Positions 47,409 to 55,330 of a stretch of DNA of 64,000 nucleotides are shown here, in pieces. The translations under genes were made by a program, and so were the position numbers. The notes under the pieces are model-generated. The model did not search any database. It had not been told where the DNA came from and worked only from the letters and a program-made list of their open reading frames with translations. The first letter of the stretch is position 1; each line of letters starts with the position of its first letter. This DNA comes from Kutzneria buriramensis (GTDB lineage: Bacteria > Actinomycetota > Actinomycetes > Mycobacteriales > Pseudonocardiaceae). The stretch lies in assembly GCF_003387475.1 (NCBI RefSeq), contig NZ_QUNO01000008.1, positions 403,007 to 467,006 of the forward strand. The letters run 5' to 3'.

Positions 47409-49133
47409 TCACCGATACCAGCGTTGGGGTTGTAACCCGGCCATCGGATCCTGCACCACGCCGTGCAGCGAGGCGTCGATCGCCGACACCTGGTACGGCG
47501 GGTTCGGCATCCAGATCACCGGCAGCTGCTGCGCCAGTCGGGCGCTGTAGTCCACCATGGACTGCGGCGAGGTGGCCAGCGTGGAGGCGTTGATCAGGTC
47601 GTCGGTCGGCTTGTCCCGGTAGTTGCCGAAGTTCACGCCGGCGTCGGTCGCGAACAGCTGCTCGCCGCTGGGGTAGGCCGGGAAGTACCAGCTGCCCTGG
47701 GTGCCGAAGTAGGACAGCTGCCAGGCGCAGGCCGGGCTGGTCGGCTCGCACGTGGTCCCGTTGGCCAGCACGGTGTTCAGCGGCTGGGCGTTGATCCGCA
47801 GCTCGATGCCGACCTTCGACAGCTCGGACTTCAGCTCCTGCATGGTGCCGTCGGTCTCGTCGGAGCCGGATTCGGTCAGCAGCGTCATGGACAGCCGGGT
47901 GCCAGCGGCGATGCCCGGCCCGCACTCGTCGGGTTCGCGGCAGGCCAGGATCCCGTCGGGATCGGGCCGCCAACCGTGGTCCGACAACAGTCTTCGTGAC
48001 GTGTCGAGGTCGAACGGGTAGGGATTGGTCTTCTGCTGCGGCGATAAGAAAGTGGGGTCGTTGTCCTGCGGCACCGGGCCGTAGCCGGGGCTGGCGGTGC
48101 CGCGCCAGATCACCTGCGAGATGGCCTTCTGGTCCACCGCGTGCTGGATCGCCTGCCGGAGGTAGAGCTGCTGGAAGGCCTTGCCCAGCGCGGGATTGTT
48201 GAAGTTGTAGGGGATGTAGGTGATGGACCAGCCGTTCCACGGCTGCACCTTGTAGCCCATCGACTCCAACTTGGGCCGCTGCCCCAGGTTCGTCGTCGGC
48301 ACGTAGCCGTAGTCGACGCCGCCGGCGAGCAGCACGTTGTACTCGGCCGCGGAGCTGGTGAAGGTCAGGAAGGTGATCTTGTCCAGGTGTGAGCCGTCCT
48401 GGCCGGTGTAGCTCGGGTTCTTGGCCAGCGTGACCTGTCCGGTGGGGGAGAAGGACTCCAGCGCATACGGGCCGTCCACGACCTTCCACAGTGGATCGGT
48501 GTTGTAGCCGCCGAGATTCTTGGCCTGTGCCACCAGGTAGTCGAACGTCTTGCGCGGATCGGGGTCGTGCGCCCACGCCTGGCGCGGCAGCGGGGTGATC
48601 AGCGTCAGCTGGTTGGCAGTGAACCAGCCGGGGTTGTACGTCTTGTCCAGGGTGAGTGTGAACGTGTGGTCGTCCACGATGTGGAAGCCGGTGACGTTGT
48701 CCGGCATCAGGCCCTTGGTGTACGCGCCCCAGTCGTCCTTGGCCGCGCGGATCAGATCCAGGTAGAACTGGACGTCCTCGCTGGTCACGGGCGCGCCGTC
48801 GGACCAGGTCAGCGGCTTCAGTGTGATCGTGACGGACTTGCCGTCGGCCGCGTACACGGGCGGATTCGCGGCGCTCGCCTGCTGGTCCATGCCGACCGCG
48901 CCGGACGATCCGTCGTAGGCGTAGAGCGGCACGAACAGGGCCGACTGGATGACGCCGTTGTAGCTGGCGGTGTAGCCCGGGATCGCCAGCGGCAGGATCC
49001 AGTTCGGGGTCGCGGACGGCGGCAGCGCGAAGCTCACGGTGTTCGAGCCGCCGTGCCGCGCCCGGCCGCCGGCGCAGGCCGCCAGCAGCAGACAGCAGAC
49101 GACCGCGGCCAGCCGACCGAGCCCTCGTCGCAT
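47409..49133 (-). CDS. Family-5 solute-binding lipoprotein
   Basis: 574 residues. Signal peptide with lipobox LLAAC near residue 20. SBP family 5 motifs: LVPLYAYDG-like N-lobe, ITLKPLTWSDGAPVTSEDVQ, GPYALESFSPTGQVTLAKNP and YLRQAIQHAVDQKAI. The family binds oligopeptides, but several members bind oligosaccharides; the GH5-like enzyme at the far end of this locus makes a glycan ligand possible, while the divergent M81 peptidase argues for peptides. First gene of the minus-strand operon. Confidence 0.93.
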   Translation of the reverse strand: MRRGLGRLAAVVCCLLLAACAGGRARHGGSNTVSFALPPSATPNWILPLAIPGYTASYNGVIQSALFVPLYAYDGSSGAVGMDQQASAANPPVYAADGKSVTITLKPLTWSDGAPVTSEDVQFYLDLIRAAKDDWGAYTKGLMPDNVTGFHIVDDHTFTLTLDKTYNPGWFTANQLTLITPLPRQAWAHDPDPRKTFDYLVAQAKNLGGYNTDPLWKVVDGPYALESFSPTGQVTLAKNPSYTGQDGSHLDKITFLTFTSSAAEYNVLLAGGVDYGYVPTTNLGQRPKLESMGYKVQPWNGWSITYIPYNFNNPALGKAFQQLYLRQAIQHAVDQKAISQVIWRGTASPGYGPVPQDNDPTFLSPQQKTNPYPFDLDTSRRLLSDHGWRPDPDGILACREPDECGPGIAAGTRLSMTLLTESGSDETDGTMQELKSELSKVGIELRINAQPLNTVLANGTTCEPTSPACAWQLSYFGTQGSWYFPAYPSGEQLFATDAGVNFGNYRDKPTDDLINASTLATSPQSMVDYSARLAQQLPVIWMPNPPYQVSAIDASLHGVVQDPMAGLQPQRWYR

Positions 49134-49146
49134 CCCGCCTCACTTC

Positions 49147-49197
49147 CAACAAATCTGTTGCAAGTTCGCTTGCTGCGATTTTTCGCTTGACTATACT
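49147..49197. promoter_or_regulatory. Three adjacent inverted repeats and a candidate ROK-gene promoter
   Basis: CAACA-aatc-TGTTG (49147-49160), GCAAG-ttcg-CTTGC (49160-49173) and GCGA-tttt-TCGC (49175-49186) lie head to tail in the 148-bp divergent region. TTGCTG (49170-49175) and TATACT (49192-49197), 16 bp apart, could be the ROK promoter. The region is unusually A/T-rich, as expected for an operator zone of the ROK regulator. Confidence 0.5.
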
Positions 49198-49281
49198 CAG
49201 ATCGGCCAACGGGTGAACCGCCGGCGACCGGAGGTTGTCGACACTTACACCAGAAATGTGTCAACGCTGAGGGGATCGGCG

Positions 49282-50412
49282 ATGCATGGGCTTGAGGCGA
49301 GCGCCGCGAGGGTGGTGGAGCTGGTCGCGGCCGGTCGTGCCGCGTCCCGCAACGAGCTCGCCGCCGGGCTGGGGCTGCCACCGTCCACTGTGGCCCTTCG
49401 GGTGCAGACGCTGCTGAACGCCGGCGTTCTCGTCGAACAGGGCGAGGGGCGGTCGCACGGCGGCCGGCGGCCGCGGCTGCTCACCGTGAACTCCGACTTC
49501 GGGCACGTCTGGACCATCGACATCGGCTCCCACCACGTGCGCCTCGGCCCGATGGACATGACCGGCTCGCTGATCCGCACGCACGAGCTGCCGATCGACA
49601 TCGACACGGATCCGTCGCTGCTGCTCGCGGAGATCGCCGCCGCCGTGCACGACCTGGCCGGCGACGAGCCCGGACGGTGGCTCGGCGTCGGCGTCGGGCT
49701 GCCCGGGCCGGTCGACGTCGTCGCCGGCACGGTGACGCTGCCGTCCCGAATGCCGGGCTGGCGCGGGTTTCCGGCGCAGGAGGCGTTGCAGCGGCATTTC
49801 GAGCAGCCGGTGGTGATCGACAACGACGCCAATCTGATGGCGCTGGGGCAGGCCCGGCGGGGTGCGCCGGGGGACACCCTGGTGGTGGTCAAGGCCGGCA
49901 CGGGCATCGGCTCCGGACTCGTCGTCGAGGGCCGGCTGCATCGCGGCCGGGACGGCGCCGCCGGCGACATCAGCCACGTGCGGATCACGGCCGGCGGCGA
50001 CCGGCCGTGCACCTGCGGCAATCACGGCTGCCTGGAGACGGTGGCCAGCGGTGCGGCGCTGGTGGCGCAGCTCGGTCTGGCCAGCACCGCCGATGTCCTT
50101 GCCGCCACTGAGGATGCGGACGCCCGGGTGATCACCGCGGTGCGGCGGGCCGGCGGGCTGCTGGGCGAGGTGCTGGCGACCGTGGTCAACTTCGCCAACC
50201 CCGACGGGGTGCTGCTCGGCGGCGCGCTGGCCGGTTGCGAGGCGTTCGTCGCCGCCGTGCGTGGCGCGCTGTACGAGCGCTGCCTGCCGCTCGCCACGCG
50301 CCGGCTCCGTATCGACATCGTGTACGGCGGGGCCGACTCGGGACTGTTGGGCGCCGGCTCACTGGCCATGGAATCCGTTCTGGACGAGGCAATCAGGGAG
50401 GAAGCCCGTTGA
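49282..50412 (+). CDS. ROK-family transcriptional regulator
   Basis: 376 residues from ATG 49282, seven bases after GAGGGG. An N-terminal winged helix (about 1-70; SRNELAAGLGLPPSTVALRV) precedes the ROK domain: VGLPGPVD, VIDNDANLMALGQ, VVKAGTGIGSGLV, and the zinc motif CTCGNHGCLE. These proteins repress sugar-uptake genes and release DNA on binding a sugar. It is divergent from the transporter operon and overlaps the M81 gene by 4 bp, so it probably governs the locus. Confidence 0.92.
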   Translation: MHGLEASAARVVELVAAGRAASRNELAAGLGLPPSTVALRVQTLLNAGVLVEQGEGRSHGGRRPRLLTVNSDFGHVWTIDIGSHHVRLGPMDMTGSLIRTHELPIDIDTDPSLLLAEIAAAVHDLAGDEPGRWLGVGVGLPGPVDVVAGTVTLPSRMPGWRGFPAQEALQRHFEQPVVIDNDANLMALGQARRGAPGDTLVVVKAGTGIGSGLVVEGRLHRGRDGAAGDISHVRITAGGDRPCTCGNHGCLETVASGAALVAQLGLASTADVLAATEDADARVITAVRRAGGLLGEVLATVVNFANPDGVLLGGALAGCEAFVAAVRGALYERCLPLATRRLRIDIVYGGADSGLLGAGSLAMESVLDEAIREEAR

Positions 50413-51830
50413 CGCGCATCGGGATCGCCGGCATCGCCATCGAATCCAGCACGTTCTCGCCGCATCGGACCACTGTGGACGATTTCACCGTTACCCGGGG
50501 CGACGATCTGTTGGCCAGGTACGCGTTTCTCGATGAGGACGTCGAGTGGGTCCCGCTGCTGCACGCCGTGTCGATGCCCGGCGGGGCCGTCACCGAGGAG
50601 ACGTACACCGCGCTGTCGGAGGAGATCTACGCCCGGCTGCGAGAGGCCGGCCCGCTCGACGGCCTGTTCTTCGACATCCACGGCGCGATGAGCGTGCTGG
50701 GCCGCGTCGACGTGGAGGCCGACCTCATCGAGGGCATCCGCGCGATCATCGGCCCGGACGTGCTGGTCTCCGCGTCGATGGACCTGCACGGCAACGTCTC
50801 GCGCCGGCTCGCCCGCGCCCTGGACCTGATCACCTGCTACCGCAAGGCGCCGCACACCGACAACTGGGACACGCGCGAGCGGGCCGCCCGCAACCTGGTG
50901 AAACGCCTGCGCCACGGAGGAAAGCCGCTCAAGGCGTGGGTGCAGGTGCCGGTGCTGCTGCCCGGCGAGAAGACCAGCACCCGCATCGAGCCGGCCAAGA
51001 GCATCTACGCCCTGGTGGACGAAGTCGAGGCCCTGCCCGGGGTGCTGGACGCCGCGATCTGGGTCGGCTACGCCTGGGCCGACGAACCCCGCTGCCAGGC
51101 GGCGATCGTCGTGACCGGTGACGACCGCGAGGTGATCACCGCGCAGGCCGAGCGGCTCGCCCGCGCCTATTGGAACGCCCGCCACGACTTCGCTTTCGTC
51201 GCCCCCACTGGAACCCTGCACGAGTGCGTCGCAAAGGCGGTCGCGAGCCCCTCCAGGCCGTTCTTCATCAGCGACTCCGGCGACAATCCCACCGCCGGCG
51301 GCGCGGGGGACACGTCCTGGAGCCTGAACGAACTGCTGAAGATGTCCGTCGACGGCATCTACGCCGCCATCTTCGACCCTGTCGCGACGGCCGCCGCCGT
51401 GCGGGCCGGCATCGGGAACAAGGTCGAGGTGGAGGTCGGCGGGCGGATCGACGCCGGGCCATGCGGGCCGGTGCCGCTGACCGCGATCGTGGAGGCCGTC
51501 GACTCGGACGACCCGGTCGCCGGTACGGCCGTGGTGCTGGCTGTCGGCGGGCTGCGGGTCATCGTCACGGAGCGACGCAAGGCGTATCACCTGGAGGCCG
51601 ACTTCACGCGGCTGGGTCTGTCGCCGCGGACCGCGGACCTGGTCGTCGTCAAGATCGGGTATCTGGAGCCGGAACTGTACGAGATGGCCGCCGACTGGCT
51701 GCTGGCGCTCACGCCCGGCGGCGTCGACCAGGACCTGCTCCGGCTCGGGCACCGGGGCATCGAGCGGCCGATGTTCCCGTTCGACCCGGACATGCCCGAC
51801 CCCGACCTGATTCCCGTGTCCACCTGGTGA
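50409..51830 (+). CDS. M81-family metallopeptidase (MlrC-like)
   Basis: 473 residues from TTG 50409, overlapping the ROK stop (TTGA) and preceded by GGGAGGA. Motifs GIAIESSTFSP, FDIHGAM, SMDLHGN, CYRKAPHTD and SDSGDNPTAGGAGD match the M81 family, named after MlrC, which opens linearised microcystin; the His and Asp residues bind zinc. There is no signal peptide. It is probably an intracellular hydrolase of an imported peptide or amide, coexpressed with the ROK regulator. Confidence 0.88.
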   Translation: MTRIGIAGIAIESSTFSPHRTTVDDFTVTRGDDLLARYAFLDEDVEWVPLLHAVSMPGGAVTEETYTALSEEIYARLREAGPLDGLFFDIHGAMSVLGRVDVEADLIEGIRAIIGPDVLVSASMDLHGNVSRRLARALDLITCYRKAPHTDNWDTRERAARNLVKRLRHGGKPLKAWVQVPVLLPGEKTSTRIEPAKSIYALVDEVEALPGVLDAAIWVGYAWADEPRCQAAIVVTGDDREVITAQAERLARAYWNARHDFAFVAPTGTLHECVAKAVASPSRPFFISDSGDNPTAGGAGDTSWSLNELLKMSVDGIYAAIFDPVATAAAVRAGIGNKVEVEVGGRIDAGPCGPVPLTAIVEAVDSDDPVAGTAVVLAVGGLRVIVTERRKAYHLEADFTRLGLSPRTADLVVVKIGYLEPELYEMAADWLLALTPGGVDQDLLRLGHRGIERPMFPFDPDMPDPDLIPVSTW

Positions 51831-51870
51831 GACCGGAAATGCCGCCGGTGATCGACGTGTTCACTGAGGT

Positions 51871-52650
51871 ATGACTTTCGCCGGTGAGTGGCAGGATTGG
51901 CACACGGAACGCGAGCGGACGCTGGCCGACCCGTACGGCTGGCTGGCTCTGGTCTCGCTGGACTGGCTGGAGGACAGCCCTCGGGAGTATCCCGGGCTGC
52001 CCGGTCGGTGGTGGCAGGACGAGGAGGCCGCGTACTTCGACCCGCAGGGCGCGGAGGCCTCGTACGACGGCAGCCCGGTCACCGAGACGCTGCGGCTGGA
52101 GCTGATCAACAGCGGCCCCGGCGTGCGGGTGGTCGCTGGCGACGTGGAGATCGAGGTCGCCCGCCGCTCCGGCTACCTGATCCGCGTGCACGACCCGAAG
52201 GCGACCGTGCTGCGCGACTTCCGCGGCGTGCCGGCCTTCGAACCGGATGAGGCGTACGTCTTCGACGGCGTGTTCGAGCCGTTCGACGAGCCCCGGCCGA
52301 CGACGGTCGGCGCGGTCGTGGAGGGCCTGAGCCACGTCTACACCGCCCCGGGTGTCGTCCGCTTCCTGCGGGACGGCGTGGAGCACACGCTGACCGCCTT
52401 CAACGGCAAGACCGACGACCTCGAGGTCCTGTTCACCGACGCCACCAGCGGCGTCAGCACGTACGCCGCCAACCGGTCGCTCTCCATCGGCAAGCCGACC
52501 GACGGCCGTAGCGTGCGCCTGGACTTCAACCGCGCCAAGAACCTGCCGTGCGCGTTCACCGACTTCGCCACCTGCCCATTGCCGCCCGCCGGCAACCGGC
52601 TGGCATTCGCGGTGGAGGCGGGGGAGAAGACTCCGTACGAGCGGGCCTAG
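51871..52650 (+). CDS. DUF1684 family protein
   Basis: 259 residues from ATG 51871. DPYGWLALVSLDWLED, TSGVSTYAANRSLSIGKP and LDFNRAKNLPCAFTDFATCP-like segments (each under the family pattern) with the C-terminal PLPPAGNRLAFAVEAGEK are typical of DUF1684. The family is described only as a conserved beta-rich protein; function is unknown. It follows the M81 gene by 40 nt and may be the last gene of that unit. Its TAG stop shares bases with the stop of the convergent nucleotidyltransferase. Confidence 0.85.
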   Translation: MTFAGEWQDWHTERERTLADPYGWLALVSLDWLEDSPREYPGLPGRWWQDEEAAYFDPQGAEASYDGSPVTETLRLELINSGPGVRVVAGDVEIEVARRSGYLIRVHDPKATVLRDFRGVPAFEPDEAYVFDGVFEPFDEPRPTTVGAVVEGLSHVYTAPGVVRFLRDGVEHTLTAFNGKTDDLEVLFTDATSGVSTYAANRSLSIGKPTDGRSVRLDFNRAKNLPCAFTDFATCPLPPAGNRLAFAVEAGEKTPYERA

Positions 52651-53336
52651 TTGGCGGCTGCCCGCCGGGTTGTCCGTTGGGCGTCGAGCCAGGCGATCAC
52701 CGCCGTCCGTAGCCGCGGCGAGGTGGCTGGGTTGCCGCCTCGCCGCGCTCGGAGCTGCTCGATCAGCCACGCCGGCGCGGCGGCCTGCTCGATCGCCGCG
52801 CTCTTGGTGAGCAGCGTGCCGGTGGCGATGGCGTGGCGGCCGCGGGCCATCGACGTGAGGCTGAGATCCGCGAACTCCGGATCCAGCCACAGTCGTGGCC
52901 GCCACACCGCCCACGCCCAGTAGCCCGTCAGCTCAGCCCGGCCCGCCTCGCGCACGTCGTCGTCACTCATGGGCGGCATGACATCGCGCGGTTCGCGCCC
53001 GAAGACGGCATAGCCGTGGCGCACCAGTTCCGCCCGGTTGACGCCGGAAAGGATGCGCTGGATCAGCCGCTGGTGGGTCCAGGTCGGGTGCTTCAGGGCG
53101 ACGTCGCTCACCTGCGCCGCATTCACGTAGACACAGCCCAGCTTGAGCGCGGGATCTTCGGCCAGGTGGATTTCCGTCAGCGCCGCCTGCAGGTCCGCGC
53201 CGACCGGGCCGTCCGTCAACGCCACCAGGTCGATGTCGCTGATGCCCGGCACGTAGTCGCCGGTCGCCAGCGAGCCCGCCACCATCAGGTCGGTCACCCA
53301 GCCCAGCGCGGCCAGCCGCTCGCCGAACTCGGTCAC
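52647..53336 (-). CDS. Nucleotidyltransferase-domain protein
   Basis: 229 residues from GTG 53336, overlapping the APH-like gene by 4 bp. VAGSLATGDYVPGISDIDLVAL carries the pol-beta GS...DxD motif (shown here within the first 50 residues); the rest is helical, as in aminoglycoside adenylyltransferases. It could adenylylate a small molecule or be a regulatory NTase. Gene order (cupin, kinase, NTase) with overlaps makes one operon. Confidence 0.8.
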   Translation of the reverse strand: MTEFGERLAALGWVTDLMVAGSLATGDYVPGISDIDLVALTDGPVGADLQAALTEIHLAEDPALKLGCVYVNAAQVSDVALKHPTWTHQRLIQRILSGVNRAELVRHGYAVFGREPRDVMPPMSDDDVREAGRAELTGYWAWAVWRPRLWLDPEFADLSLTSMARGRHAIATGTLLTKSAAIEQAAAPAWLIEQLRARRGGNPATSPRLRTAVIAWLDAQRTTRRAAAN

Positions 53337-54094
53337 GCCCACGCCAGCGCCTCCTGCGCGCGCCGGCCGGCCGGTCCCCAGGTCGGTTTGCCACCGGGGC
53401 GTCCCTCGTCGCCGGCCTGGCCGACCTCGATCAGCGCCTGCGCCTTTCGGGTCGCCCAGGCCCGAGCGCGGGCGATCGTCGCGTCGTCCACGCTGCCGTA
53501 GGCCGCGAAGAACCGTCCGGCGGAGCCGGGCGGCAGCAGCACCCATGCCGCCGAGAGGTCGATCGCCGGGTCGCCGCCGCAGAACTCCCCGAAATCGATG
53601 ATGCCGGCGAGATTCCCGTTCTCGGTCACCACGTTCGCCGGGTGCAGGTCGCCGTGCAGCCAGACCGGCGTTCCGGTCCAGTCCGGCGGGGCGAAGGTGT
53701 GCGTCGGCGCGTCGGCGGGCGCCTTCTGGTGCAACACCTTCAGGAACGCGGCGAGGGTGTCGGCCGCCTCGTGCCGGGTGATCGGCGAGCGGTCCGCCGG
53801 CTCGCCCGGCACCCACTCCACGACCGTCCAGTGCTTCGGGAAACGTGCGGACGGCTCACCCAACCGTATTGGCGTCGGGATCGGGAGCGGCAGGTCCAGC
53901 GCCGGCAGCAGGCGGAATTCCTTCAGCAGCAACTCCGACGCGCGCTCGGTGGCGTGCGGCAGGCGGACGGCCAGCGTCTCGCCGAGCCGCCACATCTCGT
54001 TGTCCCACCCCTTGGGGCCCGGTCGGAGCGCCAGCTCGGCGAGGTCCGGGTGTTGGTCCCGCAGCAGGGCCCGGACCAGGTTCTCATCGATCAC
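53333..54094 (-). CDS. Aminoglycoside phosphotransferase-family kinase
   Basis: 253 residues from GTG 54094, which overlaps the cupin stop by 4 bp; a GTG at 54109 would add five residues. APH motifs: WLHGDLHPANVV (HxDxxxxN) and GIIDFGEFCGGDP (metal Asp), with an N-lobe that has LAVRLPHATERASELLLKE. Substrate unknown. Its overlap with a nucleotidyltransferase gene resembles pairs of drug-modifying enzymes, but nothing proves that use. Confidence 0.85.
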   Translation of the reverse strand: MIDENLVRALLRDQHPDLAELALRPGPKGWDNEMWRLGETLAVRLPHATERASELLLKEFRLLPALDLPLPIPTPIRLGEPSARFPKHWTVVEWVPGEPADRSPITRHEAADTLAAFLKVLHQKAPADAPTHTFAPPDWTGTPVWLHGDLHPANVVTENGNLAGIIDFGEFCGGDPAIDLSAAWVLLPPGSAGRFFAAYGSVDDATIARARAWATRKAQALIEVGQAGDEGRPGGKPTWGPAGRRAQEALAWA

Positions 54095-54507
54095 GCGCGG
54101 TCCGGCCACAGGCTCGGCAGGTTCACCACGATGCCCTCCTGGCTGCTCCGCGCGATGATCACCACCGCCGGCTCGTCGCCGGGGTTCTCCTCGCGGTGCG
54201 GCACGTACGGCGGCACGAACACGTAGTCGCCGGGCGAGGTCTCCAGCCGCACCTCATCGTCGCCGTCGGCGAAGACGAACACGGGGTGGCCCGACTTCAC
54301 GTAGATGGCGGTCTCGGCCTCGCCGTGGTGGTGGTCGCCCGAGTTCGTCGCCGGCGCCACGTGCGTCTCACCCATCCACACCTTGCCGGAGCCGACCGTC
54401 TTGCCGGAGATCGCCTCCAACCGCGTCATGCCCCCGGTCTGCCCGGTGTCCCCCGACAGCTCCGCCCCGCGAACGTGCCGCAACCCCTGATGCCACTGAT
54501 CACTCAC
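54091..54507 (-). CDS. Cupin-domain protein
   Basis: 138 residues from GTG 54507. The single cupin barrel is clear: DHHHGEAETAIYVKSGHPVF (metal His and Glu of motif 1) and PGDYVFVPPYVPHREENP (motif 2 His). Likely a metal-binding enzyme or sensor. The start is chosen because upstream sequence is the 28-nt dispersed repeat and would not be coding. First gene of the cupin-kinase-NTase unit. Confidence 0.85.
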   Translation of the reverse strand: MSDQWHQGLRHVRGAELSGDTGQTGGMTRLEAISGKTVGSGKVWMGETHVAPATNSGDHHHGEAETAIYVKSGHPVFVFADGDDEVRLETSPGDYVFVPPYVPHREENPGDEPAVVIIARSSQEGIVVNLPSLWPDRA

Positions 54508-54527
54508 CCCGCCAGTATCCAACCCCC

Positions 54528-54555
54528 GCGAGTCGCGCTGTCGGACACAACGAAT
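54528..54555. repeat. 28-nt dispersed intergenic element, copy 2
   Basis: Begins GCGAGTCGCGCT and ends GACACAACGAAT, identical at the first 12 bases to the copy at 60636. It lies 21 bp upstream of the cupin gene. Confidence 0.55.
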
Positions 54556-54562
54556 GTCAGTC

Positions 54563-55243
54563 TCAGGCACCCCAGGTGCGGCCGGCGAGGACGGCGAGGT
54601 GCAGGGCGACGAGCGTGTCCTCCAGCGCCGGCAGCTCCGCGGCCCGGTCGTGCCGGACCCGCACGCTGACCAGCTCCGTGGTGGCGCCGGCGAGCGCCAG
54701 GTACGCGTCGTACGGCACCGTCGGCCAGTCCGGGTGGCGGCTGAGCGCGTGCCGGTGCCACGTGCGGTTCAGCTCGGCGAACCGGTGCTGCGCGGCGTCC
54801 AGCCGGTCGACGGCCCCCGCCCCGGCGGTCGGCATATCGACGTAGAACACTCGCGCGAACGCAGGCTCGTCGGCGAGGAACCGCAGGAAGGTCCGGCAGG
54901 CCACGCGCAGGATCTCCGCCGCCGGCGCGCCGGCGGGCAGCGACCGGGTCGCGCCGACGATGGCGTCCACCATCAGGTTCCCGCCGTACGCGGTGGTGGC
55001 GAGGAAGCAGTCCTCCTTGTCCCGGAAGTGGGCGTAGAAGGCGGCCTTGGAGACCCGCGCGCCGCGGACGATGTCGGCGACGGTGATGTTGTGGTAGCCG
55101 GCGGCCGCGACGGCGGCGACGGTCGCGTGCAGGAGTCGCTCGCGCTGCTTGGCCCGCACCTCGTCGGCGGGCAGGCTCGACCGCCCCCGGGGCAGACCGG
55201 GGGCGTCATTGTGTCGTCTGGCCAGGGAGCCCTCTTGAACCAC
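54563..55243 (-). CDS. TetR-family regulator
   Basis: 226 residues from GTG 55243, the last good start before the HTH. The DNA-binding domain is at about 25-75 (LLHATVAAVAAAGYHNITVA, ARVSKAAFYAHFRDKEDCF); the helical C-terminus differs from the first TetR in the window. It is divergent from the MFS transporter gene with 87 bp between starts and two inverted repeats in the gap, so it most likely represses that transporter and itself. Confidence 0.88.
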   Translation of the reverse strand: MVQEGSLARRHNDAPGLPRGRSSLPADEVRAKQRERLLHATVAAVAAAGYHNITVADIVRGARVSKAAFYAHFRDKEDCFLATTAYGGNLMVDAIVGATRSLPAGAPAAEILRVACRTFLRFLADEPAFARVFYVDMPTAGAGAVDRLDAAQHRFAELNRTWHRHALSRHPDWPTVPYDAYLALAGATTELVSVRVRHDRAAELPALEDTLVALHLAVLAGRTWGA

Positions 55244-55259
55244 CGTCCGCCAATCCCTA

Positions 55260-55319
55260 AAGTACGTCCGCGTACTTGTGACCTGTGACACACGATATCG
55301 CTGCGGACAACGTAGTCCG
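55260..55319. promoter_or_regulatory. Two inverted repeats between TetR and MFS genes
   Basis: AAGTACG-tccg-CGTACTT (55260-55277) is perfect with 7-bp arms; CGGAC-aacgta-GTCCG (55304-55319) has 5-bp arms just before the MFS ribosome site. Both are candidate TetR operators. Confidence 0.6.
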
Positions 55320-55330
55320 AAGGAGGCGTC

